A DNA stretch of 64,000 nt from Aspergillus flavus (Eukaryota; Ascomycota; Eurotiomycetes; Eurotiales; Aspergillaceae). Under the pieces are notes generated by a model. It searched no databases. It was not told the DNA's origin and saw nothing but the letters and a program-made list of their open reading frames with translations. A program made the translations under genes and the position numbers. The DNA lies in the NCBI RefSeq assembly GCF_009017415.1, contig NC_092407.1:930001-994000 (forward strand), in the 5' to 3' direction. Positions 33,399-46,062 of the stretch are shown here, piece after piece. The first letter of the stretch is position 1. Every line of letters begins with the position of its first letter.

Positions 33399-34908
33399 AT
33401 GTCAACGTTATCTGTCGTCTACTCTACAATACAGCCAGCTCCTAACGCTGTTACCAATGGAGCACCAAGTTTGAAAGTCACTATTATCCAACGGCAATGG
33501 CAAGCCGTTCTCCAAATCAATGCAACACCATTTCAGCACAGAAAGCAAAGGTTTCTCTGGCTCGTCCCTCAAGAAGCTCGGCGCACGACTGGATAGTCGT
33601 AAGGTCATCTCTCTTGGAACTAGGAGACCAATCGCCGATTTCTACCCATGGGAATCTTTGACGTTTCGAGGAATGGTACCTCATTCACCATCATCTAGTG
33701 GTACTGGTGTGGAAACGGCGGAGAGTACGATTACGGAGTACAGCGACACATACAACCTATCCAACGGGTTAAACTATGGACCGACAGTTGGGTCACCATC
33801 CCTCATTCGGTTTCTCAATGAGCATGTGGATATCATGCACCATCCATCATATGCAGACTGGAGTGTCAATTTGACCTCTGAGTCGACAGCTGCTCTAGAA
33901 ATTGCCTTCCGCATCTTCTGTAACAAGGGAGATACGGTTCTGGCCGAGCGACTCACGTACCCTGGAGCGATTGAAGGGGCGAATTTATTAGGTCGGAGAT
34001 TCGAGGGTTTGGAAATGGACGGGGAAGGCCTTACACCGGAGGCTTTGCGAAAGGCTCTGCGTGAGTGGGATTTATCTCGAGGGCCTAAGCCTCGTGTGCT
34101 GTATACCGTTCCCACAGGTCAAAATCCCACCGGAGCCACACAATAGACAGAGATACGACGAGCCATTTACGACATCGCCGAGGAACATGACATGATTATC
34201 ATTGAAGATGACCCATACTACTTTCTTCGGATGGGAGCATATCAGCCCGGCCAAGAAGGCCCAGCAAATAATTCTGACCTCCCGTCCTATCTCTCCCTCG
34301 ATCGATCCGGCCGTGTCGTCCGTCTCGATTCAGTGTCTAAGATCTTAGCCCCTGGTCTACGAGCAGGCTGGGTTACTGCAAACACACAGATTATTGAGAA
34401 GTTTATTGCCTACCAAGAGATCACTACTGTGAAAGTCAACGGGCCATTACAATTGATGCTATGGTCGCTACTAGAACAAACATGGGGCCATCAAATCTTT
34501 TACTCCTGGTTAGAGCATATATCCTCGGCCTATCGCACCCGGCGGGATGCACTGTTGCATGCTTGCGATCAACATCTGCCACGGAATATTTGTATCTGGG
34601 ACCCACCGGAATATGGTATGTTCTTGTGGCTTCGCCTGAACTGGGAGAAGCATCCTTTGTTCAGGATCGAGATGGAAGAAGCGGAGAGGGACGACTTCCT
34701 GTCTGAGATCGCTAAGAGAATTAACAATAATGCAATTGAGAATGGAGTGCAGGTTACAAAGGGATTACTCTTTGCTTCTAACCAGAAGCCCAATGGCGAA
34801 CTGCAGTTTCGGTTGACGTTTGCGGCTGCTCCTGCGGAACAATTCGAACAGGCTTTGAAGGCTTTGGGGGATGCTGTGAGACAGGAGTTTGGGTTTATTT
34901 GCAAATAG
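33399..34908 (+). pseudogene. Aromatic aminotransferase (Aro8-like) with frameshift and nonsense codon
   Basis: The product would be a fold-type I PLP aminotransferase of about 500 residues. Kept motifs include NGLNYGPTVGSPSLIRFL, YTVPTGQNPTGAT, IIIEDDPYYFL and the PLP lysine block LDSVSKILAPGLRAGW. Two lesions are visible. Near 33471-33482 the N-terminal frame (MSTLSVVYSTIQ...PSLK) fails by one base to meet LLSNGNGKPFSKSMQHHF. At 34144 a TAG interrupts GATQ-stop-TEIRRAIYDIAEEH. In addition GTRRP replaces the usual GTGRP near the start of the fold. Aro8-type enzymes convert aromatic amino acids to 2-oxo acids. Partial proteins from internal starts are unlikely to be active. Confidence 0.88.
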
Positions 34909-35021
34909 GACAGATTTTAAAAATAGTAAAGAAATCAAATCGTGGTAGTTCTCTATACGGTTCCTTCACCCCTGGGGCAGTGCTCCTCTCGATTCTATAT
35001 CTTCATATATACAAGGGCATA

Positions 35022-36640
35022 TCAGGTAGATGCGGCTGTAACCATATCCGGTACCTCCGCGACAGGAGCAACCCTACCGACCACTTGACCAAAGCCAATG
35101 CGAGAATTTCCTTCACCAGCCCATCCCTCCAATGCAATCTCATCGTTGTCCTGCAACCAGACCAATGACAAGTCATTTGCAAGTTGAACTGGGTTCTTCC
35201 CGCCCGCCGTCAATTCATGAATACACCCAAGTCGCTCTAGACCAGTTGACGCTTGCTCCAAATCCTCACTCGCTTGTTTGGCTGATGAAGAAAGTGTCCC
35301 TGTTCCAATTAGATCTCCAGGAGCAAGTCCACACCCAGCCGAGGTATGATGCGCAATCATTTGGAACGGTGACCAATATGTATGCTTCAAGTTACTCCTA
35401 CTAATCGGCGTCCGATGACTCTCCCCTCCTATATCCCACATCAGTAACATCTCCCAAGAACTCCGACATGGGAAATACATACTAGAAATGAAAGTCGACA
35501 CATCAATCGAGACATCCTCCGCACATTTCAAGAACGGATTCGACGTGAACTTCCCCTCCGTAGCGACATCCGCTGTAGCAGGAACAATAGCACCCGCTTC
35601 TTCAAGCGCATCCATCGTCACGACCCAGGTCGAGATGCTCGTTCCACAGCTCTTACCGTTAAATGGTCCTAGAGGAATCATCTCTGCGAACTGAACATCT
35701 CTGGCACTCCAGTCATTCAGCAGAACGAAGCCGAATATGTAGTCTCGCGCGCGGGATGCCGGGATATGTTCGCCAATGGGTATCTTGGTCGAGATGAACA
35801 TGCCAAGTTCGACCTCGTAGTCTAGTTTCTGGCAGGGGTAGAGTCCATCGGCGCGGACGCCGTATGGGCGCTGGATTGGAGTGCCACTTGGGACTACTGA
35901 TGAGGCGCGGCCGTTGTAAGCTAGTGGTTGGTTGCGGAAGCTGGGGGGGATGTCGCCGAAGCCTGCTACGCGACCAACCTTTTTCATATCACAGACTCTA
36001 GTTAGTAATGACATTTTCGTAGATGACATTCCAAATTTTGCCTCGGATTAATGAAGCTTCAGAGGGCCATGCCGCTTACATTGGTGACATGCTCTAGAGA
36101 GCAGGTGTAGTCTGTGAATCCGCCCATGGAGAACGGAAGGTGCATTGATACTGCTACTCTCGGAATGAGTAACTTTGCCTGATCTGTCTGATTGTATAAT
36201 GGTGAATCCGCGTTTACAATCAACGCCTGGATGTCCTTCCGGATCTTAGACCGGACAGGACGAGGAAGAGCGGCGAAGCGGTTGAGCGTCGGCTACTCGA
36301 CCATATTTTCAGTGAGAAGAATTGAAGGACTTCAAGCTTGATTTCCTTACCTCGCGGAAGATATCTTGTGCTCCATCGGCGTAGTCGATAGTCAGAGCAC
36401 CTCGGTTTGCGACGCGAAATAAATCGATCACATAGTCGCCAATCGCAGCTCCTGGGCGTGGTGTGGGCTACGAACATAGCGCGAGGCTACATTAGCTAGA
36501 ATGGAATACAGTGTGGTATAGGTCTGTCTACTTACATCCTCCGCAGTGCTGAAAATGCCAAAAGGTATATTTGACACTGGGAACGGAGAGTCGTGTGGTA
36601 TGGGGAGTGGATGAGAAACGAAGCTTGATGTGACAGTCAT
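35022..36640 (-). CDS. Fumarylacetoacetase (fumarylacetoacetate hydrolase)
   Basis: Five exons give 445 residues, with introns at 36468-36535, 36293-36350, 35979-36079 and 35429-35482. The N-terminal SH3-like domain is present (FPVSNIPFGIFST, AAIGDYVIDLF). The catalytic domain carries the metal ligands of the YEVELGMF block, LNDWSARDVQ, GPFNGKSCGTSIS with the catalytic lysine, LIGTGTLS and the terminal RIGFGQVVGRV. The usual reaction cleaves fumarylacetoacetate to fumarate and acetoacetate at the end of phenylalanine/tyrosine degradation. No homogentisate dioxygenase or maleylacetoacetate isomerase lies in the window, so this may be a cluster-specific paralogue acting on a related diketo acid. 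The third intron boundary is the least certain. Confidence 0.92.
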
Positions 36641-37722
36641 TGTGAAGGTGTTGCAATTTTTCTAATGTCGAGCTAATACAAATTCTATGTTCAAATGTTC
36701 GAGTACATCCGCATTTACATTCCAACAGTGCTTTATAGTATATTCGGCTACGGTTCAATTGTTGACCACCATCAACCGGGATAACCGTTCGGGAACGTCT
36801 AGTGACATCCGGCGTTGGTTATATAAACCATGCACCATTGGCGATATAAGAAGTTGTTTTCTGATATATACTAGTATTGCATCCTACCTTGGACCCAGGA
36901 TCAAGAAGGTTAAATTTTGCATTCACCTTAATAATATGTAAAAAGGGATGTTTAAACATATTTTACGTAGTAGAGATCGTATTCCTATTGCTGGTCCTGA
37001 TTGTGTTTATCGGAGCTTCGGTGGGCATCCGAAGTCCAAGAGCACGGATACCCCACTCGGGTAATCTCAACACTCAACACTAACGTGTACTTTCAAAAGC
37101 AGTATTTAGTCTGAATTCACACGGGTTATATAGACCCGAACTAAGGCACCTTAGTCAGTTTCAAAACTGGCCTCGATTGACATGAAAAACGACACTAATG
37201 GTCGCTGATGAACGGTGTTGGTTCGGAGCCCTAATTCGGCCCCACATCATTCTCTTGCGGGGTAATTGATGACATTCCAGCGTTGACGAATAGAATGATT
37301 CCTAGTAGAACTGATAATTCCTACTTCTAAATAGTGCCAAACCATCATAAATCCAGCCCCGAGGTGTGATGTATGTTCTAAAAGCCCCAACTCGGTGCAA
37401 CCCCACGAAGGAATTCGGGCGCTAAATCCACGCTAAATGCTCCGAGCAATGGATCCTCTTGCAGCTCGTCTCTGTAGACATAGCTCTACCCCCACAGATT
37501 GCTGCTGGGTCTGTAAGACACCATGCGGGGAAGAAAGTATCTATTGTTGTGCTCCGGCGGACCTTGTTAGTGTCTTGTTATGTTATATAGCTCCAATGTT
37601 GGAACCGAAAATGCCGAGAACACTTTCAATTGCAATCATCTGAAGAACACCTTTCAATTGTTTTTTTGTTTTTATAGACGTATCGTGAGGTCAACCCCAG
37701 CTTGACCAATTCATCGCCCACC
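36641..37722. other. Shared divergent promoter of fumarylacetoacetase and CocE-type hydrolase
   Basis: A 1.08-kb gene-free region between two divergent genes. It holds the CTTCGG/CCGAAG inverted repeat listed at 37016 and a direct TTCGG pair near 37220-37240. No coding sequence supported. Confidence 0.6.
37016..37034. promoter_or_regulatory. Inverted repeat CTTCGG-N7-CCGAAG
   Basis: Perfect 6-bp arms separated by seven bases, in the divergent promoter. CGG/CCG inverted arms are the classical binding layout for dimeric Zn2Cys6 regulators. Confidence 0.5.
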
Positions 37723-39560
37723 ATGCCTCCTCCCGTACAAGTCGCATATAAGAGGATCGGCAAACCAACAGTAGGCGAAAACGGATATGTCGACTTCCAA
37801 CCAGGGAAAACCGAAGTCCTTCCTAAAGGCTGGAACGGCTTCAACGCGAAACCCTTGATAAGTGACATTCGGGTCGAACATGACGTCGAAATTGTGGTCC
37901 GCGACGGCGCCCGACTTTACGTTGATATATATCGCCCGGCAGATACAACCGAGAAGGTCCCCGCAGTCCTGAGCTGGTCATTCTACGGCAAGAAATACAG
38001 TGCATTGGATATGTTACCAATGTGCGTATGGAATTGTTGTGTTCCGCGGACCGACCTAAGCGGCCTGGAAAAGTTCGAGGGACTGGACCCCCAATCATGG
38101 TGCCCGAAGGGTTACGCGATCGTGAGTGTGGACACACGTGGCGCTGGTAATAGCGACGGGCAGATCTGTGTGATGGGCAGTCAGGATGCGGAAGATGGTT
38201 ACGATGTCGTCGAGGCAATCGCTGCCATGGATTGGTGTAATGGGTCCATCGGTATGGCCGGTAACTCTGCGCTGGCGATTGCTCAGTGGTTTATCGCTGC
38301 CCAGCAGCCCCCGTCATTGAAGGCAATTGCTCCTTGGGAGGGGTTGGGCGATCTTTATCGCGAGCAGTTCTGCCGTGGTGGGTGGTTTTTCATGAGCAAT
38401 TTTGATCTCATTGCTCAGAGGATCGTTCGAGGACCAGAGAATTCCGGACTGGAGGATTATGAGGAAATGTACCGCCGATCGCCTGTTTCGAATGCTTTCT
38501 GGGCCGACAAGCGAGTAGATATGACGAAGATTCAGTGTCCAGCTTATATTCGTGGTTCGGATGTGAGCTCGATTCATACCATGGGTTCCGTTCGTGGCTA
38601 TCTCGAAATCCCACACGACAAGAAGTGGATCCATTGGGGAAGCAAGCAGGAGTGGTACGAGCTGTATAGTGAGCCTGAGTCAATGGAAGAACTCACTGTC
38701 TTCTTTGACCGCTATCTCAAAGGCATCGAGAATGGCTGGGAAAAGACTCCTAAAGTTCGTTGGTCTGCTTTGCAATTTGGAGACCGTGAGGCCATCGACA
38801 ACATCGTTCTAGAGGACTTCCCTGTTCCGTCAACAGAGTACCGGAACTTATACCTCGGGGGCAACCAGCAGCTTCTAAGCACAGCTACCACCGACTATTC
38901 CACTGTCTCATATGATTCCGAGAGCAGAGCCAGCATTGCCGAGTTCAATTATACCTTCGAGAAACCTTCACGCTTAATTGGATTGCCAAAAGCAATCCTA
39001 TACGTGTCCGCCGAGGAGCAGGATGACTTTACGGTGTTCGTCATTCTACGCAAGAAAGATAAGGATGGAAAAGCATTGATGCACCTCAACTTCCCGTTCC
39101 ACGCTACACCTGTTAAGTCAATTGCCGAAATCCCTGAAAAGGACCAAGCGAGTCTGAATCTACACCTAGGATCCGTTGGAATCCTCCGTGCCTCTCATCG
39201 TGTGATTGACTCGACGAAGAGTATACACCCGCAATTTCCCTTCCATCCACATTTGAAGCAGGAGAAGATAGAGCCAGGGACGGTCACGAAGCTCGAAATC
39301 GGTATCTGGGCAATGGGGGTAGACTTCGATGCTGGAGAGTCTATTAGTTTGCAGGTCAGTTGGATATCGACCTTTATCCTGTTTCTGTTGGTCTTCATAC
39401 ACTAACGTATTTGACCTAGATTGGCGGCCAGTATCCTAGCATTGCGAAGGATATTACATCCTTTTCCAAGCCCCGTCCGGCGTATGAGCTTAATAAAGGG
39501 AAGCACACTGTCCATTTTGGTGGAGAGTATCCCAGCAGTGTTATCCTTCCATTTATTTGA
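37723..39560 (+). CDS. CocE/NonD family (X-Pro dipeptidyl-peptidase-like) hydrolase
   Basis: Two exons (intron 39355-39419, GTCAGT...CCTAG) give 590 residues from MPPPVQVAYK. The N-terminal alpha/beta-hydrolase domain contains IVVRDGARLYVDIYRP, SVDTRGAGNSDG and the nucleophile elbow IGMAGNSALAIAQW. The C-terminal half is the jelly-roll (PepX_C-like) domain ending FGGEYPSSVILPFI. Members hydrolyse esters or amides such as cocaine or Xaa-Pro peptides. Here the likely task is hydrolysis of a small ester or amide in the same pathway as its divergent neighbour, fumarylacetoacetase. No signal peptide is seen, so it is probably cytosolic. Confidence 0.9.
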
Positions 39561-40012
39561 GATTAGAGAGACGTGAATTGGGTCCCTGTCAATTACATCT
39601 ACATCTTTGGAACGGGACCATTGGTTTCTATTGGTGTCTAGTATATGATGATTGAATGAGAGTTGTACTATGCGAATGTCTGATATTGATGAAATATAGT
39701 TTCTTGTTTTCGGTCGAGCCGTTTTCAATGAATAGAACGTTTGCACACATGAAATAACGCTGTCTAAAAGTAGAGAACAGTTAGTGAAATAGTGCAGGGG
39801 TCGTAAGGAGGTCAAACTGACAAAGGTAAAATTGGAATATATCTCCGATATTCGATTTGAGAGTGGAGAAGAAGAGGAACAGGAAAAGTGAAAGAACCGG
39901 TAGTTCCGAGAAGAGAGTAGATACTAAGCCCTAACGGTACATTTCAAGATAGAGTTCAAGAGAAGTTGTATTATTATTTTCACTACGGACATATAGCAGT
40001 GGAAAAATGCCT
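39561..40012. other. Convergent 3' flanks
   Basis: Between the hydrolase and the FAD monooxygenase stops. No feature supported. Confidence 0.5.
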
Positions 40013-41341
40013 TTAAGCAGCTGCAGATGCAACTGAACCCTGCTCCTGTCGTCGACGATTCCAATCCATTGCGCCGTTATAAAGACAATTGTAATCCATA
40101 AACTCCGCTGGATTCATTGTAACTCTTTTTTCACTTGAATCTGTACCCGGCTTCGCTGCTTGGCGACTGTACATCTGTATCGTCGTAGCCCTCTCATAGC
40201 GGCAGTTAAAGATATCTTCGTTGGTCTTACTGATATCGCTCAAGGAGCGATCGGGATAACGCTTCTCGAAGCCCTTATAAAATGCCCCTAGAGCTTCGGC
40301 ATCCTCAACAGCCTGACCTGCGCCCTGTCCCTGAGTAGGAAGCATCGCATGCGCTGCATCACCTATCAACAGCACACGACCACGGTACCAGGTGGACAAA
40401 GGATCTAGGTCACGCAGTTGCCATAGACCAACCTCCTTGGCAGATAGAAGCGGTCTCTGCGCCCATTTGGGAAAATTAGAGAACGTATCCAGCATCTTAT
40501 TGCGATCACCTTTCGTGTTCCAGCTCGTATCCTTGGAAGACTCATTCATTCTCTCGTCAGGCACAAGAGCTACCACACCATAGACAGAGCCATTTCGTGC
40601 TGGACCCATAACGAGGCGGCGGTCTTGGCCTATGACCATGGCGGTCCGACATATCCGAGGGTCAAGAACCTGCATAAAGTCCGTCTCTTTGAGAAGTTCA
40701 TCGGTTGGGATCATCATTCGATACGCCGATAGACCTGTGGGACGGGCTTCCACATCTTCACCAAGCACGGCCTGGCGAAGTTTACTTTTGATACCATCCG
40801 CACCGATGACCAAATCTCCTTGGATCGTCTCTCCATTTTGAAGCTTGACAGTACCGGTCTCACAATCACAATCTAGGACTCGACTCGAAAGTCGCAACTC
40901 CACCGGCCGGCCAGGGTAGTCGGGCGATGTTGCCCTCTCTTTCAGGGCCTGGTGTAAATCCACCCGATGATAGCAAACTCTATCGGCACCGTACTTGGAT
41001 GACACAGCGGACAAGAGAATCTGCGATTGTAGCTCACCCTTGGTATTGTAAATCTCGAAGGCTTCGTCAATCATGGAGCCTTGCTCGCGGAGACGGGCGC
41101 CAAGTCCCCATTGGTCTTCGACAATCTTGGAAGCATTAGGTTGTAGTGAGATTAATGCTCCGATTTCTTGGCTCATGGACGATTGTTCCAGGACGACTAT
41201 ATCGCGTTCATTACCACGTAACGCGATTGCCTAGAGCATCTGTTAACCTGCCAGTGCTGCTGTGTGGTGAACGAAAGGGAAACCTACGGCAGATAGACCG
41301 GCTATTCCCCCGCCAACGATGATTATCTTGAATGCACCCAT
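40013..41341 (-). CDS. FAD-dependent monooxygenase (salicylate-hydroxylase-like)
   Basis: Two exons (intron 41231-41287, GTAGGT...TCTAG) give 423 residues from MGAFKIIIVGGG. The three flavoprotein hydroxylase signatures are present: dinucleotide loop IIIVGGGIAGLSA at the N-terminus, the DG motif GDLVIGADGIKSKLRQ, and the GD motif VLLIGDAAHAMLPTQGQGAGQAVEDA. The enzyme uses NAD(P)H and oxygen to hydroxylate an aromatic or polyketide-like ring. It is divergently transcribed from a phytanoyl-CoA-dioxygenase-like gene with 453 bp between starts, suggesting shared control. Confidence 0.92.
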
Positions 41342-41794
41342 GCTTTTGCTAAAGACTGTCACAAAGGCCACACAATACACAGAGGCCCCCGAGGTAGAAA
41401 GACTAAGCGTCAATCTTTATGCTAGTTCATTGTACTCTGATTGCCCCTAAGCAGCGTGATTCTCAATTGCGTGGGGGATCATCCCTCGGCGGAGGCTCGG
41501 TGGACGCCGAAGCGCTAAACTCGGCCGCCCACACTAGGTCTGCCCCGAGAATGTTGGTCGCATAGGGCAAGGGTGATCATGGGGTTGTGTCTCGCAATTC
41601 TCGGAAGCCCTTCGGAACGCGCCTTTTACTCCGAGATGCACTAGCTATACACGCTCAGGTGCCACCTAGGTCAGATAGAAAAGGCACTGCAATGCAGCGA
41701 TTGCGATAAGCATCACTAGCCTCTTGTCGATGACTGAGTTACATACCAGAACTACAACATCCATCTGTGACGACTACTGCAAACAATAGACACA
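41342..41794. other. Divergent promoter between FAD monooxygenase and first PhyH-like gene
   Basis: 453 bp with a CG-rich core that includes the inverted repeat listed at 41486 and several further CGG triplets. Confidence 0.55.
41486..41510. promoter_or_regulatory. Inverted repeat TCGGCG-N13-CGCCGA
   Basis: Perfect 6-bp arms in the divergent promoter. The same arms recur with a 17-base spacer at 47624. Candidate Zn2Cys6 site. Confidence 0.5.
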
Positions 41795-43122
41795 ATGTCT
41801 ACAACAACGACTGTGCAAGAGACAATCACCCTCAATCAGCCCAAGGGCCGAATGGCCCTTGATGGAAAGCCAACCAACTACGGCGACTTCCGCGATGCTC
41901 TGAACCGAGACGGCTACGCCGTGGTCAAGGGTGCTATTCCCTTAGAGCGGGCCAAGAAATACGCAGATTCTTTCTATGGCTACCTTGAGGGCTTGTATGT
42001 TTGACGCTTCGAGGATTCGTGTTCCCGTTTGCTAATACTACGCAGTGACTTGGGGTACAAGCGCGATGACCCCTCCACCGTGAAGCGGGCTAAGCTTCCT
42101 GTGATCAACGAAAAGGGTATGATTCTTAGCTATGGTGTTACCCATGAGAAGTGGGTCTGGGATATCCGATCAGAGCCTGGTGTAGTGGAGGCTTTTGAGA
42201 AGGTATATGACGATTCGGACTTGATTGTGTCTTTTGATGTCGTCAATGTCCAGTTCCCGGGGTAAGTACCAGGCCAACAATACTTTCAGTGAAGCTTTCT
42301 AGTTCTAGAACTGATGTGTTATCTTTACATAGGCGTGGTGACTTCCCCGAAAAGTAAGTAAACAGGTCCCTGCGACGATATCCAGGGAAAAGGCTGACCG
42401 AGTCCAGCAAACCCTGGCCTCACCAGGACCAAGACCCCGAGTCCCCAGGCTTCCGCTGTACGTATCTCACCAACCACTACACCTAATCATTGTATATCTT
42501 GCTAATATATAACCGTAATTCAGGTCTCCAAGGCTTGGTAAACCTGAACCCCGGTGGGCCCGACGATGGCGGCCTCATCGTCTGCAAAGGCGGACACAAG
42601 TTCTCCGAACAATTCCACCGCGAGATGGCCGACGAGCCACGTATCCCCGCCTGGACTAAAGAATGGTTCGGATTCACCGAGAACGGCATGAAATGGCTCA
42701 AAGACCACGGACTGGAATGGGAAAAGGTCTGCGTCGAACCAGGCGACTTGATCGTCTGGGATAGCCGAACCCCACATTACAATGTTCCGCCCACTGGCAA
42801 GAATGATCGCCTGGCTGTCTACACATGCTACATGCCTGTTGCCGATGCCTCACAGGAAGATTTGATTAAGAAGAAAGAGGCTTTTGAAAGTATGTTCGAC
42901 CCTATATGTGGAACTCGTAGTGGTGGGTTGGTTCTAATATCACATATAGAACGTCTTGGTACTACGCATTGGCCGAATGCCCAGCATGTCGCACCCACTA
43001 ATATTGCCATGCGTGACGGTGCTGCTTGCCCTAAGGCTCGCGAGGTGCCGGTTGAGGAACCTGTGCTTGGTGAGCGGGCCTTCCGGCTTACTGGTATTCC
43101 GTATATCAAGCAAGAGGCATAG
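41795..43122 (+). CDS. Phytanoyl-CoA dioxygenase-like Fe(II)/2-oxoglutarate oxygenase, copy 1
   Basis: Six exons give 341 residues, with introns at 41995-42045, 42262-42332, 42354-42407, 42458-42523 and 42890-42949. The iron-binding facial triad is visible as WPHQDQD (HxD) and the distal histidine in WDSRTPHYNVPP. The arginine expected to bind 2-oxoglutarate is in NDRLAVYTC. The middle part (GLVNLNPGGPDDGGLIVCKGGH) is the conserved core strand. The enzyme probably hydroxylates or desaturates a small molecule. It is paralogous to the gene at 47813 but with a different intron layout. The tiny 21-bp third exon is required to keep the HxD motif in frame. Confidence 0.9.
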
Positions 43123-43638
43123 CTTGGTGGAGTGGTGAGAGTTTCTACTCCGTGAGTAAGCGTAGTTCAAGGGTTTTAGTACATAGTTTTGTCGCGCGGG
43201 TTGATTTGATCGAATGTATATTTGGTTGTTAAATTGTATGAGTTTCGCGTTTCCGGTGACCCCTTGAGGTATTGTTGACAAGGAAACTTACGTTGCTGTT
43301 AAAGATGCTTATCAATGTCAGGAAGATTGTGTAAAAGCCACTGGTTAGGAAGGTCAGGACAAGATCCTCTTAAGCAGACCGCCTTATAATCTATATATCC
43401 ACGATTGGTGGTCGATACAATGTTGATAAAAGATAAAATTGATATTACTGACTTATGGCTTCAATACGTCCGTCTTTACCCCAAAAGAAAGCTTGAGAAC
43501 AGGCCTCTCTACCGGTGACTGTACTGTGAGCCTGGGGTGACCTAAAATGAGGCATGAGAATTGGTGACAGAAAAATCGAATAAATCTTGTATCTCTCTAA
43601 AGTGGCTATATATGACAGGTTGCTAGAAATAGGTTGGT
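43123..43638. other. Convergent 3' flanks
   Basis: Between the PhyH-like gene and the Zn2Cys6 regulator stops. No gene or repeat seen. Confidence 0.5.
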
Positions 43639-46062
43639 CTATGCAGGCTGTGGTCCATCGAAGTACAGCATCCAATTCCACAAATCTTCTACATTGTAGC
43701 CCTCAAAGGGAAATAGTCTGTCTACCTCATTCAAACCATCACCGGAGGGGGCCAATTGATCTATCAAGGAGCCAGTATCGTGAAGAGCTGTATCGCCCTG
43801 CTGGTAGTGGGGCTGATCCTTGCCCGTTGCCGTTGAATAATCAAGCAGGCCCCCTCTCGGAGCATGGTCTAGAGGACATGCTACAATATGAGCTTCTTCA
43901 CTACATGCTGCATGCCCCATGTGGCTCACTGGTGGGGCACTATCGTCGTATGTGGCAGGGGTTAGGACGCTATGGGGTATTGGATAGTTTGATGTGCTAT
44001 GTGATATGGCGATATTCGATGTAGGCTGTGGGTTGCTATTCCGTGGTGGCCATATTGGGGCCTTCAGTGGAGGTTGATCCGATTGATGCGTTGTGGCTAA
44101 AGTGTGCCTTCTTTCTGCATATGGGGACGAAACACGGTGGTAAAGGACTATCTGGTCGTACATGGCAGCTAGACCTATTTATGGCATGAGGTCAGTGTGT
44201 TTACATTGACTATAGAGACATCATTGGGTGGAGAGCATACCCTCCATGAATCGCGGGTCTGAATTACAACGGGCTAGCTGCTGACTGCAGTTCTCGAGAC
44301 ATAGTTTCAGGAGCTATCGATCGTAAGCAGGAAAGTCTGTGAATAGCAGAGTAACGGTTCTCACCTCAAGGTCCATGGTCTGAAGGCGAGATTTCGGGTT
44401 TTTGATCAGATGGATAGCGAGAACAATACACGCCAGTAACGAGGACCCAGCTGGAATTAAACGCGAAGCTGTCCCTCTCTCGGACAGTTCGATGGTCAAC
44501 TTAGCCATTGCTCGGGCACTGTTAACACAAATAGACTCTCCATTACGCAACCTAAATTTAGATGGTTCATCGGAGCAGTGTTTCTCTATTTCTGCGTCAA
44601 AGCTCGCTGTCGGCGCTATCAGCGCGGCACGGTGAAGGGCAATAAGAGTTTCGTGGAATTGCATGGATAGGTATGCAGCCATGTGGTATTCTTCTTCAGG
44701 GCAGAAGATATCGCTCCCTGGTCGCAGATCGGGGGGAATAACATTGGCCCATGAGAGTAGCAGCCGGTCCAGTCGGGCAGTATCCAGAAGTATCTGTCGC
44801 ACATTTCTCGAGCCAGGATGGTAGTTGTAGATATGCTGACTGATACTTCCTTGATATTCAGCTAGCCCTAGATTCCATTGCAGGTAAGGTGAATGGCAAT
44901 TCAAACTGCCAACGGGATTGACGTGTTCGACACTAATGGATGAAGGGCGACCGCATGCTAATTGCATCATCCTTTCCAAGCAGCAGCAAACTGCCCAGAT
45001 CTGAGTTGGAAGATGCCTTTCATCATGTGAGTTATTGGATGTGGCCAGCGCGGGCCCTGTCTGGGGTCGGTGGATTCCCAGTGTGTATGCGATGCGGATC
45101 GCCATGCCTAAGGTTTGCCACGCCAGTCCCTCCTGATTTCGACCTCTATACATCAGCGTCAGAACCAGTAGGGCCTGCACTGTGGGTAGATATGGTATTG
45201 CGACGAGATGAGATACGAGCCCGGCCGCCGCTTGAAGATATTTCTCCCCGGCTTCGGTCACACTTTGAGCCTCTTCGTCCGACCCCAATCCTACGACAAG
45301 GTAGACAAGCACGAGTACAGGAACATTATCCCGAGGGAGGTGCCTGTAATCGGCGATCGTGGCAAGCTGCGCCATACTTTCGCGAAACGCATGAGGTGAG
45401 AAGATGGGATATGTAGGGTGAATCCGGGCCAGGTATATACGCGCATAGCGATCGCGAGAATCTCGATCAGGCAAGGGTGGTAGAGATAGAGTCAATGGTA
45501 TGTCCAGCTCCTCCGCATGTCTCATGCCGTGACTAAAAGAAGCCGACACTGGCTTTAACCGTGCAGCTTCAAAGTAAACATCTAAGGATTTGGCAAGACA
45601 TTGCGAGCTGCTGCCACCCAAAATTTTCATCCGATTCGTTCCACGCTCCACATTGAGCGACGTGTCGAAAGGCTGATGAACTGGAGAAAGTTCGCTGAGC
45701 TTTTCATCTGCAAGGTTGTCCTCGACAGATGGAGAGGGCTGCTGACCCTCTTGCGATTGAGGTTGCTGCTGGGGAGATGTGTTCGGCGGCGAGTTTTGAT
45801 CATTTTGGCGACACGCTGTCTCTTTGTGCGATCCTTCACATTGCGTTACTCCGTGCCCATTGATCTTCTCAGGCATCTCAAGCCATTCTCTCACTCCTGG
45901 CACCCCAGGGCGTTGGGGATCAGTCGTCACGCAAATCTGATTCCGTACTCGACAATTGCGACACTTTGGATATTCCGCGTCGCACTTCACTTTTCGCTGT
46001 CGACAAATATTACATGCCATCGACAACCGAGGCCGCTTGGCCGCGGGAGGTCGGTCCATCAT
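43639..46062 (-). CDS. Zn2Cys6 transcription factor of the metabolic cluster
   Basis: Three exons (introns 44314-44364 and 44175-44240) give 768 residues. The complete binuclear cluster is at residues 17-44 (CNICRQRKVKCD...CRNCRVRNQIC) after a basic leader. A Gln/Pro/Ser-rich linker follows (about 90-115), then a fungal_trans domain (about 180-480, e.g. RIYLARIHPTYPIFSPHAF, GMAIRIAYTLGIHR). The C-terminus is Pro/His/Ser-rich and ends in an acidic-aromatic segment (FEGYNVEDLWNWMLYFD), as in activation domains. Its position among the oxygenases, hydrolases and transporter suggests it is their pathway regulator. Confidence 0.93.
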
